20,408 bases of DNA, taken from contig QGUY01000039.1 in the NCBI GenBank assembly GCA_003242315.1, forward strand, positions 1 through 20,408, given 5' to 3'. The first letter of the stretch is position 1. Each line of letters starts with the position of its first letter. Both the position numbers and the translations under genes were made by a program. Below are positions 8,001-14,374 of the stretch, piece after piece. The notes beneath the pieces are model-generated. The model did no database searches and was not told the DNA's origin. It was given only the letters and a program-made list of their open reading frames with translations. The stretch is from Bacteroidota bacterium (GTDB taxonomy: Bacteria > Bacteroidota > Bacteroidia > Cytophagales > Cyclobacteriaceae).

Positions 8001-8048
8001 GAAATGGCGGACCTGTTGGCTTTCCTGAAAGGAAACGTTGCTCAGTAG
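5010..8048 (+). CDS. Lipoprotein-like fusion: dehydrogenase-type beta-propeller, HEAT repeats and cytochrome c (PVC-type heme protein)
   Basis: 1012 residues from the GTG at 5010; a GTG at 5031 is equally plausible and no ATG is available. The N-terminus KRILLILFVLLAVQC is a lipoprotein-like signal with Gln before the Cys, a relaxed lipobox. About 45-430: 'membrane-bound dehydrogenase' propeller domain (GFTIELIAAEPLIRDPVDM, LLSDTDGDGRMDSATVF, a calcium-like DxDGDG, and VNNPVYGPDNWIYLAHEG). About 440-850: HEAT-like helical repeats (for example DPDPRVRYQLLLTLGYIDTP). About 875-1010: cytochrome c with CAICH (Cys889, Cys892, His893) and probable axial Met986 in LMPEG. It probably oxidises a sugar or alcohol in the periplasm and passes electrons to its heme. 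Substrate unknown. The architecture is abundant in Planctomycetes/Verrucomicrobia and also occurs in Cytophagales. Confidence 0.9.
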   Translation: MSRFQNLVPKRILLILFVLLAVQCNKRPAENETAGDSGVSMIGDFQIAKGFTIELIAAEPLIRDPVDMEIDELGRLYVVEMPGYPLDVGGSGKIKLLSDTDGDGRMDSATVFAENLLLPTGIMRWKRGVIVTDAPYVFYLEDANNDGRAEVIDTLLTGFALTNPQHKVNNPVYGPDNWIYLAHEGAVSTDYYQDIFGDEGTEIFYPGDPNAPRLASNAGGRSVRFRPDQRKLEMLSSHTQFGHTFDLWGNHLLVWNANHIYHEVIAARYLERNASLAVSGSTQSLSDHGDAAEVFPITENPQHELLTDVGVMTSACGLIAYLGGAFPPPYDENVSFVAEPVSNLVHVDKISPNGSTFTASRMFPDREFLTSRDVKFRPVNLYVGPDGALYVVDYYRQIIEHPEWMDEETVQSGTLYDDSDKGRIYRIAPEGTPKPTWMNNLNLGRASAEELIRMLKHPNYWWRINAQRLLVDRNDANLVPALAEVCMDPESSPGRLHALWTLEGMQALNTEIILQALSDSVAGIRENAIRIAELHLGEDPALDSALINLKNDPDPRVRYQLLLTLGYIDTPEAATARNDILFRDIADPWVRTAALSATNPDVSGTLNTMLSQYRTDIPGYTGMIRQLGSLLAMSGDGNTLHDLIARATGTGTGSQNGLDAVLQGIAEGWERKRPRQPLPVRDQQLLATAAVNHTVLAIRQSSLRLLKASATHDATTLRSALQKASVIAFDEKSNAGERAAAIDMLALGSVAPYEDRLIPLVSANQELPVSLAALRTLETLRGDKFANYLVTNWASLTPQLKDAAVRVLMSNHRATAMLLDGIASGTIQASDVSWPRKVRLMEHEDFDMRKKARDLFTRDDTVTITARYQSALIATGDPTKGREIFQKNCAICHQIRGKDGVNIGPDLGTVHNWSKQAILASILAPSLAISSGYETWSATLENGETIEGIIASETGSAITLRNAAGVDRTISRQDIRSLKALNMSLMPEGLEAQITVVEMADLLAFLKGNVAQ

Positions 8049-8106
8049 GCAACGGACGATGGGCAATGGGCAGTCAGTGCTCTCCGTGCCTCTATGGTAA
8101 AAAACT
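8046..8106. repeat. Heptad repeat plus 9-base core between convergent genes
   Basis: Begins in the TAG stop of the cytochrome fusion gene. The first part (to about 8080) is, on the other strand, ACTGCCC, ATTGCCC, ATCGTCC, GTTGCCT, the same units as at 2744-2804. Then TCTCCGTGCCTCTATGGTAA, a degenerate 9-base pair like that at 2654-2690. It ends at the stop codon of the convergent permease gene. Confidence 0.65.
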
Positions 8107-9628
8107 AATTCCCAACATTACGCATAATGCTGTGCTTCCTGCTGTACACGAAATACACAACCATACCAATAGCTAACCAAAGGAAGAGCCGCGCCCAGTT
8201 TTCCCAGCCGAGGCTGACCATCATTCCCAGGTTGAATAGAATGCTGAGTGGAGCGATGATGTAGAGATAAGGTACCTTGAAGGGACGTTTCACATTCGGC
8301 TCGCGCTGGCGCATGACCATGACGGCGATGCTGACCATTACGAAGGCGAACAGGGTGCCGATGTTTACGAGCTTGGCGATGGTTTCAATCGGGATAAATC
8401 CCGCAGTAATGGCCACCGCAACACCAACGATTGCTGTTCCGCGATAGGGAACACGAGTACGTGGGTGCAGTTCAGCAAAAATTTTACGCGACAGCAATCC
8501 ATCCTTTGCCATGGCAAGGAAAAGTCGCGATTGGGCCAGCATCTGAACCAGCAGCACAGAAGTAAGTCCGGCAACAGCCGCAATAGAAATCAACCATACG
8601 GCGATGTTGAGTCCGTAATCAGAGAACGCGGCGGCCAAAGGTGCTTTCACATCCATGTCGGTGTACTTCACCATACCCGTAACAACCAGCGACACGGAGA
8701 TATACAGCACCGTACAGATGAAGAGCGACATGAGCAGACCAAAAGGAACATCCTTGCGGGGATTTCGCGCCTCTCCGGCCTGGGTGCTCACTGCATCAAA
8801 TCCTATGTATGCGAAGAACACATACGCAGCACCTGCCATGATACCAGCATAGCCGTAGGCCATAATACCCTGGCTGTTCAGACCGCGGGCGGGAATGAAA
8901 GGATCCCAATTCGAAGGATCGATGTAAAACGCACCGGCAATAATGACAAAGAGCACAACCCCCACTTTGATGATCACGATGAGCAAGTTGGTGCTGGCAG
9001 CTTCCTTGATACCGCGAAGGAGGATGTAAGTGATGATAGCGCAGATGGCAATAGCAGGAAGGTTGATGGCAATTGGCAATCCAAAGATTGTAGGCAGGTG
9101 TACGGAAGAATACTGCGCTGTGAGTTCAGCCATGGTGCCGTTCTCCGCAGCGTCTCGCAGCAGCATCTTGGCCGTGTAAAGGTCGTTCGTCAGCCATAGC
9201 GGCAAGTGGACCTGGAACAATCCCAATAGTTTGAGGAAGTAGCCCGACCACCCCACGGCCACTGTTGATGATGCCATGGAGTACTCGAGGATAAGGTCCC
9301 AGCCGATGATCCAGGCGAATAACTCCCCGACTGTCGCGAACGAGTACGCATATGCGGATCCTTCCACCGGGATGATGGAAGCGAACTCGGCGTAGCATAG
9401 TCCGGCGAAGGCGCAACCCATGCCCGCGATGATGAATGATATCGCGAGGGCCGGACCAGCAAAGTCTTTGGCGGCAAGACCGGTCATGACGAAAATCCCG
9501 GCACCGATCACAGATCCCACGCCCAGGGCGGTGAGCGACCATTTTCCCAGAACCCGCTTAAGCCCACTTTGGGCCATATCGGATTCGTACATTGCCACCG
9601 TCTTACGGGCCTTCCATTGCTGCTTCAT
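8105..9628 (-). CDS. APC-superfamily amino-acid permease
   Basis: 507 residues with about 12 membrane segments; cytoplasmic-membrane importer of amino acids, resembling the cationic amino-acid transporter/YfnA branch. The helix 1 signature SVIGAGIFVMTGLAA (about 39-53) carries the broken-helix GAGIF substrate motif. AYVFFAYIGFDAVSTQAGEARNP is the conserved helix 6 region. The protein ends shortly after the last helix. The start at 9628 places KKxxxK-rich cytoplasmic residues before helix 1 and matches relatives. Substrate specificity cannot be read. It is separated by 88 bases from the upstream ArsC-like gene, so co-transcription is possible but not shown. It converges on the cytochrome fusion gene. 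Confidence 0.93.
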   Translation of the reverse strand: MKQQWKARKTVAMYESDMAQSGLKRVLGKWSLTALGVGSVIGAGIFVMTGLAAKDFAGPALAISFIIAGMGCAFAGLCYAEFASIIPVEGSAYAYSFATVGELFAWIIGWDLILEYSMASSTVAVGWSGYFLKLLGLFQVHLPLWLTNDLYTAKMLLRDAAENGTMAELTAQYSSVHLPTIFGLPIAINLPAIAICAIITYILLRGIKEAASTNLLIVIIKVGVVLFVIIAGAFYIDPSNWDPFIPARGLNSQGIMAYGYAGIMAGAAYVFFAYIGFDAVSTQAGEARNPRKDVPFGLLMSLFICTVLYISVSLVVTGMVKYTDMDVKAPLAAAFSDYGLNIAVWLISIAAVAGLTSVLLVQMLAQSRLFLAMAKDGLLSRKIFAELHPRTRVPYRGTAIVGVAVAITAGFIPIETIAKLVNIGTLFAFVMVSIAVMVMRQREPNVKRPFKVPYLYIIAPLSILFNLGMMVSLGWENWARLFLWLAIGMVVYFVYSRKHSIMRNVGN

Positions 9629-9716
9629 CGTAGTGAGGTTTAAGGATTCCTTCGATGGTCCCGTCTGGGGACTTGCAATGATAAGATTTTTTCCCTTTTA
9701 GAAAGGCCCTGAGGGG

Positions 9717-10124
9717 CTACTTTTCGCCCGGGTTGGCGTTGCTGGAGGTGATATCAGGCGAGGCCATCCCTCGCTTTACGAAAGTATATGGATCAACAAA
9801 TTCCGCGGTGTCGGCATACACAGCGATAGGTGTGCGGAGAAGATCAGGTTCATTCTTTAGCGCAATGAGGAGGTCATTTTCGCTGACATTCGCGTCCCGG
9901 AATCTGTCCTGGTAAACATCGGATTCCCGATCTATCATTTCGGTTGGCGGTACGCCCAGCCGGTTTGCCACTTCCTTCAACTGAGTTTCCGTGAGGGCAT
10001 CCCGCGCGATGTCGCGTTCTTTTACAATGTATCCGCGAAGAGACTTGGCATAACCCAAAGCCTTGCGATCTGACAACTTCTCAGAGTTGTAGATCAGCAG
10101 CATTTCGTTGTCGGTGATGTCCAT
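9717..10124 (-). CDS. ArsC/Spx-fold protein lacking cysteine
   Basis: 135 residues. The start (NEMLLIYNSEKLSDRKALGYAKSL), the middle helix-rich part and LLRTPIAVYADTAEFV near 95-110 match the ArsC thioredoxin-like family, in which the motif RxPI follows the central helices. There is no cysteine anywhere in the protein: the CxxS/CX5R catalytic position is occupied by NSEKLSDR, so arsenate reductase chemistry is not possible. It is probably a regulatory or binding member rather than an enzyme. The C-terminal 20 residues are polar and likely disordered. Genes on both sides lie on the same strand, with gaps of 88 and 91 bases. Function unknown. Confidence 0.75.
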   Translation of the reverse strand: MDITDNEMLLIYNSEKLSDRKALGYAKSLRGYIVKERDIARDALTETQLKEVANRLGVPPTEMIDRESDVYQDRFRDANVSENDLLIALKNEPDLLRTPIAVYADTAEFVDPYTFVKRGMASPDITSSNANPGEK

Positions 10125-10215
10125 GGATGAGCGGCGTTGTCTTTTGATAAGCCGTTTCGGTTTATTTTCGTTCCCCTTCAGGATGGTTTTGATTCAGGAC
10201 GCTAGAGAATGGGGA

Positions 10216-11022
10216 TTATTTTCCCTTGGTCATTTTAAGTACATAGTCCGCCACTTCGCCTGCGGGTGCGATCCATACGCCGTTGGTAGGATCGGCTGCA
10301 TAGGCAAGTAACTCTTCAAGCATGCTCAGGCGAGTCGTTTGAGGACCATCATCGCCCATTTCGTGCCCTGCCAGCACGAGCCAGGCACCATCTTCGCGAG
10401 CACTTTCGATAAATGATTTGACCTGCGGAAAATCCTTACCATCCATTTCAATGCCCGTAAGCTGCGCAAAATCGCAATACGTGGGATCGTTAGGCGCCTC
10501 GTCCATCCACGTCCTGCCCAGCAAAAACATCTCGGCAACGATGGGCACATAGCTTTTCGTTTCCGTTCCGCGACCCACAAAAGTTTGTCCACACGGATAC
10601 GCAAACACCCGAGGTGCGACACCCAACAACTCCTGGATTTCCTTGTTCGCCTGGGCAAGCTCTGCCTTCATGTCCGTCATTGAGTATGATTCAAGCGCAT
10701 GCTCGCGCGACCAGGGAAAGTTTCCTGAACAAGGATGATGGAGTGAGTGGTTGCCAATCTCATGGCCGGCGGCCACGGCCTTTTTCCAACCCTCATGTTG
10801 ACGGCGCACTGCGCCTGGCACGACGAAGAACGTCGCCTTCACACCATACTTGTCGAGCAACTGCGTACCTCGCAACACCTGGCTATCGCGACCATCGTCA
10901 AACGTAAGACTTACTGCGACGCGTTTGCCCTCCGGCCATTGGATTTTGTCTTGTGCGAACGCTGAGGAGGCGCACAGGGCGAGGATTGACGCGATGCAGG
11001 AAAGGATGTGCGACGATTTCAT
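10216..11022 (-). CDS. Secreted polysaccharide deacetylase (NodB domain, CE4)
   Basis: 268 residues with a signal peptide (1-23, ending SSAFA), so exported to the periplasm or cell surface. The NodB motifs are all visible: TFDDG (40-44; Asp42 probable base, Asp43 metal ligand), HSLHH (92-96; His92 and His96 metal ligands), the AYPCG strand (141-145), and LAGHE near the end (His220 catalytic). The family removes N-acetyl groups (or O-acetyl groups) from chitin oligomers, peptidoglycan or similar glycans, or acts on xylan. The long insert at 97-125 with FPWSREHALESYS suggests a substrate-specific loop. The exact substrate is unknown. The upstream gap holds one copy of the 46-base intergenic element. 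Confidence 0.92.
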   Translation of the reverse strand: MKSSHILSCIASILALCASSAFAQDKIQWPEGKRVAVSLTFDDGRDSQVLRGTQLLDKYGVKATFFVVPGAVRRQHEGWKKAVAAGHEIGNHSLHHPCSGNFPWSREHALESYSMTDMKAELAQANKEIQELLGVAPRVFAYPCGQTFVGRGTETKSYVPIVAEMFLLGRTWMDEAPNDPTYCDFAQLTGIEMDGKDFPQVKSFIESAREDGAWLVLAGHEMGDDGPQTTRLSMLEELLAYAADPTNGVWIAPAGEVADYVLKMTKGK

Positions 11023-11049
11023 GATGTTACGTTGTCAACTTTGAATGAC

Positions 11050-11095
11050 GCACGCCCCTTACCCCTAAAGGGGTCCCATGCGCGAACCAACCATT
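11050..11095. repeat. Intergenic element copy A, 46-base core with CCCC-TAAA-GGGG hairpin
   Basis: Nearly identical to 14244-14289. It starts GCACGCCCCTTACCCC, includes a short hairpin ACCCC-TAAA-GGGGT and ends GCGCGAACCAACCATT. About 95 bases further right lies the matching CTATGTG-type array, a longer spacing than in copy B. Confidence 0.7.
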
Positions 11096-11178
11096 GATTG
11101 ACTACTGGCATTACCAGATTGTTGATCTAAAAACTTTACGAAAGCACACACTCCGTCGCCGTCAGGCGGCTTCAAATT

Positions 11179-11219
11179 CTATGTACCCTCCTATGTGCCT
11201 TATGTCCTATGTGGTTCAA
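11179..11219. repeat. CTATGTN heptad array of element A
   Basis: Tandem, slightly irregular CTATGTN units ending GTGGTTCAA, three bases beyond the stop codon of the nagB-like gene. Bases 11191-11219 match 14302-14330 at 28 of 29 positions. Confidence 0.75.
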
Positions 11220-11222
11220 CAA

Positions 11223-13127
11223 CTAAAAGAAATGCCTCACAAACGCCTCCATCGCCTCATACTCTGCCAACCCGAGTTGATTGTACGCTTCGGCAGTTGC
11301 CCGATTGCGATCTTCGGCGCGCACCCAGAACTCGCGTTTGTCGTTACCGGGGAACATCGCACTGTCCTTCTGCGATTGGTGTTTGAATACTGCGCGACGT
11401 TTGCGCAGGAGTTCATCCGGACTGAGCGGAACGGCCATCTCGATCTGATCTATATCCCATTCTTGCCAGGCTCCGCGGTAGAGCCATACCCAGCAATCCT
11501 TGATCCAATCTCTGTCCTTCAGACGCTCAAGCGCAGCGAAGATGGCAGCGAGGCAGACACGGTGCGTGCCGTGAGGGTCGGACAGGTCGCCGGCAGCATA
11601 TACCTGGTGCGGTTTGACTTTGTCGAGCAGGTCGACAATTAACGAAATGTCTTTTTCACCCAGCGGTTTCTTTTTCACAAGACCCGTCTCATAGAAAGGC
11701 ATATCGAGGAAGTGAATCTGCGAATCAGGAATGCCGACATAGCGACATGCCGCTTTTGCCTCTCCTCTACGGATGAGACCCTTGACTTTCAATACTTCGG
11801 GACTATCTATTTGGCCCGGATGCTTTTCCTTGAGATCGTTGACAATCTTCTTGTAGAACCGCTCAGCATCTTCCTTGTTCAAACCGAACTGTTCGTTGAA
11901 GTCGCGCACGAAATCTGCAAACCGTATCGCATCGTCGTCAAAGACAGCGATGTTTCCTGACGTCTGGTATGCTACGTGAACTTCATGTCCCTGATCGACG
12001 AGGCGAATAAACGTTCCTCCCATCGAGATCACGTCATCATCGGGGTGTGGCGAAAAGATGACAACCCTTTTCGGAAAAGGATTGGCGCGTTCCGGCCGGT
12101 GTGTATCGTCGGCATTGGGTTTCCCGCCGGGCCATCCGGTGATCGTATGCTGAAGTTCGTTGAATATCCTGATGTTTACCTGGTATGCCGAGCCAAACTC
12201 CGTGATGATGTCACCCATACCGTGCTCCATGTAGTCGTTGTTCGTGAGCTTGAGCACGGGCTTACCGATGTGCTGACAGAGCCAGACAACGGCTTTGCGT
12301 ATCATCTTCGGTGTCCAGTCGATGCTGTCGAGCAGCCACGGTGTCTTTACACGGACAAGTTCTGACGCAGCGGCATCGTCAAGGACCACCAGGCAGTTGT
12401 TGTGCTTTTGAAGGAACGACGAAGGAATTTGATCAGTGATCTCGCCTTCGATCGCCTTCTTGATGACAGCTGCTTTTCCTTCGCCCCACGCCATCATCAC
12501 GACTTTGCGCGCCTTGAGGATGGTGCCTACCCCCATCGTTATGGCTTTGCGCGGCACATTCTCTTCACCAAAGAAATCGCTCGCAGCGTCGATACGCGTT
12601 ACCTGGTCGAGCGTGATCAAACGTGTGAGCGATCGTTCTGATGAACCCGGTTCATTAAAACCGATGTGACCCGTCCGACCAATACCAAGGATTTGAACAT
12701 CAATTCCACCTAATTCATCAATTCGGTTTTCATATTCATTGCAGAATGCCGCAATCTTGTCCTTTGGAAGTGTCCCATCCGGTATGTGAATGTGATCGCG
12801 CGGGATGTCGATGTGATTAAAGAGATGTTCATTCATGAACCGGACGTAACTCTGCAGCGCGTCGGGCTGCATCGGATAATATTCGTCCAGGTTGAACGTG
12901 TACACATGCTTAAAGCTTAGCCCCTCTTCCTTGTGCATGCGTACGAGTTCTGCGTACACGCGTGTGGGTGTCGATCCTGTTGCAAGACCCAGTACGCAAT
13001 GCCGCCCTTCTTTTTCCCGCTCCCGAATCAATGATGCAATCATTTCAGCAACAAACACGGAACCTTCTACCGAGTTGGAGAAGATTTGAGCGGGAATCTT
13101 TTCAAAGGAGGTAAGGGTATTGTTCAT
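11223..13127 (-). CDS. Glucosamine-6-phosphate deaminase-like/PIG-L deacetylase fusion
   Basis: 634 residues from ATG 13127; an in-frame ATG at 13175 adds 16 residues without domain value. Residues about 10-285 are a NagB-type deaminase/isomerase: LGLATGSTP (47-54, sugar-phosphate loop), FNLDEYY (Asp81 = E. coli Asp72), GHIGFNEPGS (His154 = His143, Glu159 = Glu148), Lys218 = Lys208. Two E. coli active-site residues differ: Asp141 is Thr152 and phosphate-contacting Arg172 is Asp184. Residues about 350-530 are a PIG-L/LmbE zinc deacetylase: FSPHPDDD (358-365) and SDPHGTH (516-522). Cytoplasmic, no signal peptide. The fusion implies coupled deacetylation and deamination of an amino sugar, a domain order known in Bacteroidota. 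It is divergent from the GSCFA gene. Confidence 0.93.
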   Translation of the reverse strand: MNNTLTSFEKIPAQIFSNSVEGSVFVAEMIASLIREREKEGRHCVLGLATGSTPTRVYAELVRMHKEEGLSFKHVYTFNLDEYYPMQPDALQSYVRFMNEHLFNHIDIPRDHIHIPDGTLPKDKIAAFCNEYENRIDELGGIDVQILGIGRTGHIGFNEPGSSERSLTRLITLDQVTRIDAASDFFGEENVPRKAITMGVGTILKARKVVMMAWGEGKAAVIKKAIEGEITDQIPSSFLQKHNNCLVVLDDAAASELVRVKTPWLLDSIDWTPKMIRKAVVWLCQHIGKPVLKLTNNDYMEHGMGDIITEFGSAYQVNIRIFNELQHTITGWPGGKPNADDTHRPERANPFPKRVVIFSPHPDDDVISMGGTFIRLVDQGHEVHVAYQTSGNIAVFDDDAIRFADFVRDFNEQFGLNKEDAERFYKKIVNDLKEKHPGQIDSPEVLKVKGLIRRGEAKAACRYVGIPDSQIHFLDMPFYETGLVKKKPLGEKDISLIVDLLDKVKPHQVYAAGDLSDPHGTHRVCLAAIFAALERLKDRDWIKDCWVWLYRGAWQEWDIDQIEMAVPLSPDELLRKRRAVFKHQSQKDSAMFPGNDKREFWVRAEDRNRATAEAYNQLGLAEYEAMEAFVRHFF

Positions 13128-13182
13128 ATTTTTGGTGTAGTTGGATCCGTGCGAATCGGCGCCCAATTTATCCAAAAATCCT

Positions 13183-13192
13183 CGAAATTTCG
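13183..13192. promoter_or_regulatory. Small palindrome in the nagB/GSCFA divergent gap
   Basis: CGAAATTTCG, a perfect 10-base palindrome in the 87-base gap between the divergent starts (13127 and 13215). It is short enough to occur by chance; no clear -33/-7 pair was found for either gene. Confidence 0.2.
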
Positions 13193-13214
13193 CTGTGTTA
13201 TCGGTAACATTTTT

Positions 13215-14204
13215 ATGAACCCCTTCAGAACGGTCCTTAAACCGGGTGTGTCAAAGCACACCCTTTCGCTCGGCGACCGAATCGTCACCGTGGGGTCGTG
13301 TTTCGCAGAAGCTATGGGTGCGCGGCTGCTGGCAAACAAGGTTTCCACGCTCGCGAATCCCTTTGGTGTTGTGTACAACCCACACTCATTACACAAGGCT
13401 GTTCTCTACGCGGTATACAACGAGCCTGTCCCGGAAAGCACGTTCCTGGAGCGGGATGGTCTTCATTACAGTTACGATTTTCACTCGTCCTTTTCAGCGG
13501 GAAATCGCGCCGAATTGCGAAAGCGAATCACCGATTGCCTGGGGGCGACTCATCATTTTCTCAAAGACGCGCGGGCAGTCATCCTCACATACGGCACGGC
13601 GTGGATTTACACACGCAACGAAACCGGTGAAGTTGTTGCGAATTGTCACAAGATGCCTTCGCAACTTTTTACAAAATCCATTCTCACGATAGATGAGATC
13701 GTTGCGTCGTTTGGCGACTTCCACAAACGCCTCAGGGAGTTCAATCCATCCTGCGTTGTCATTCTGACTGTAAGTCCCGTGCGTCACCTTCGCGACACGA
13801 TCGAAGGAAACAGTCTAAGTAAGGCCATTTTGCGTGCCGCCTGTGGCACCATCGCACGATCGTTCGAAGATGTAGAATATTATCCCGCCTATGAGATCAT
13901 GATGGACGACCTGCGCGACTATCGGTTTTACAAGCGGGACATGATCCATCCCACGGAAGAAGCAGAAGACTATATCTGGGAACACTTCGTCGCTACTTAC
14001 TTCAATGCGGAAACGCGTGCGTTCTTCGAGGAGTGGAAGGGCATCCGCGCCGCCCTCTCCCATCGGCCGTTTCATCCCGGGTCAGCCTCGCATCAATCGT
14101 TTCTGCGCGATACACTTGCAAAGCTTGAACACCTGCAGCAAACCGTCAATGTGGAAGAAGAGATGAAGTCTTTGCGGAGGCAGATTGAATCACATAGGGC
14201 ATAG
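13215..14204 (+). CDS. GSCFA-domain protein (probable SGNH-like hydrolase)
   Basis: 329 residues. The start at ATG 13215 is chosen because MNPFRTVLKPG leads straight into the domain; an upstream in-frame ATG at 13086 would overlap the divergent gene. The name-giving motif VGSCFAE is at 26-32; Ser28 sits where block I of SGNH hydrolases carries its nucleophile, and DMIHPTEEAEDYIW near residue 238 resembles the SGNH block V Asp-x-x-His. A central LTVSPVRH segment follows. No signal peptide, so cytoplasmic. The biochemical role is not established; an esterase-type activity on a glycan or cell-wall component is inference. The final residues (S-H-R-A) and the TAG stop are encoded by the left arm of a long intergenic inverted repeat. 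Confidence 0.87.
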   Translation: MNPFRTVLKPGVSKHTLSLGDRIVTVGSCFAEAMGARLLANKVSTLANPFGVVYNPHSLHKAVLYAVYNEPVPESTFLERDGLHYSYDFHSSFSAGNRAELRKRITDCLGATHHFLKDARAVILTYGTAWIYTRNETGEVVANCHKMPSQLFTKSILTIDEIVASFGDFHKRLREFNPSCVVILTVSPVRHLRDTIEGNSLSKAILRAACGTIARSFEDVEYYPAYEIMMDDLRDYRFYKRDMIHPTEEAEDYIWEHFVATYFNAETRAFFEEWKGIRAALSHRPFHPGSASHQSFLRDTLAKLEHLQQTVNVEEEMKSLRRQIESHRA

Positions 14205-14324
14205 GGCACATAGGCTGCACATAGGGTCGGGTTCCATTCCTCCGCACGCCCCTGACCCCTAAAGGGGCCCGACGCGCGAACAAACCAATACTAGGTGACC
14301 TCTATGTGCCCTATGTCCTATGTG
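14191..14324. repeat. 134-base inverted-repeat element B with 23-base arms
   Basis: Arms 14191-14213 (CACATAGGGCATAGGG and on) and 14302-14324 are complementary at 22 of 23 bases and made of CTATGTN/CATAGGN heptads. They enclose the 46-base core at 14244-14289. The left arm contains the last codons and stop of the GSCFA gene. A stable long-stem hairpin would form in RNA or single-stranded DNA. No transposase, no obvious target-site duplication and no T-tail are seen. Confidence 0.8.
14244..14289. repeat. Intergenic element copy B, 46-base core
   Basis: Second copy of 11050-11095 in the same orientation, with about five differences and one single-base gap. It contains ACCCC-TAAA-GGGG and GCGCGAAC. 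It sits inside the inverted repeat 14191-14324. Confidence 0.7.
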
Positions 14325-14334
14325 GTTCAAAAAA

Positions 14335-14366
14335 TTGCCGACCCTAGCCGTCTAATCCGTAACTTG
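14335..14366 (+). promoter_or_regulatory. Possible promoter of the YyaL-like gene
   Basis: TTG at 14335-14337 and TAACTTGCACC from 14360 resemble the Bacteroidota -33/-7 pair, but the -7 lacks one T (TAnnTTG) and the spacer is 22 bases. Transcription would begin only about 5 bases before the ATG at 14375. Confidence 0.35.
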
Positions 14367-14374
14367 CACCACCA

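Noticed and set aside
8465..9199. 244-codon + strand frame
   Set aside because: Antisense to the amino-acid permease, whose membrane helices are unmistakable in the other frame.
9658..9672. GTCCC-N5-GGGAC hairpin as a terminator of the ArsC-like gene
   Set aside because: Short stem, and the T-rich stretch lies on the wrong side and strand for an intrinsic terminator.
13086..13214. Longer N-terminus for the GSCFA protein
   Set aside because: It would overlap the start of the divergent nagB-like gene and adds 43 residues with no family similarity; the ATG at 13215 fits the domain start.
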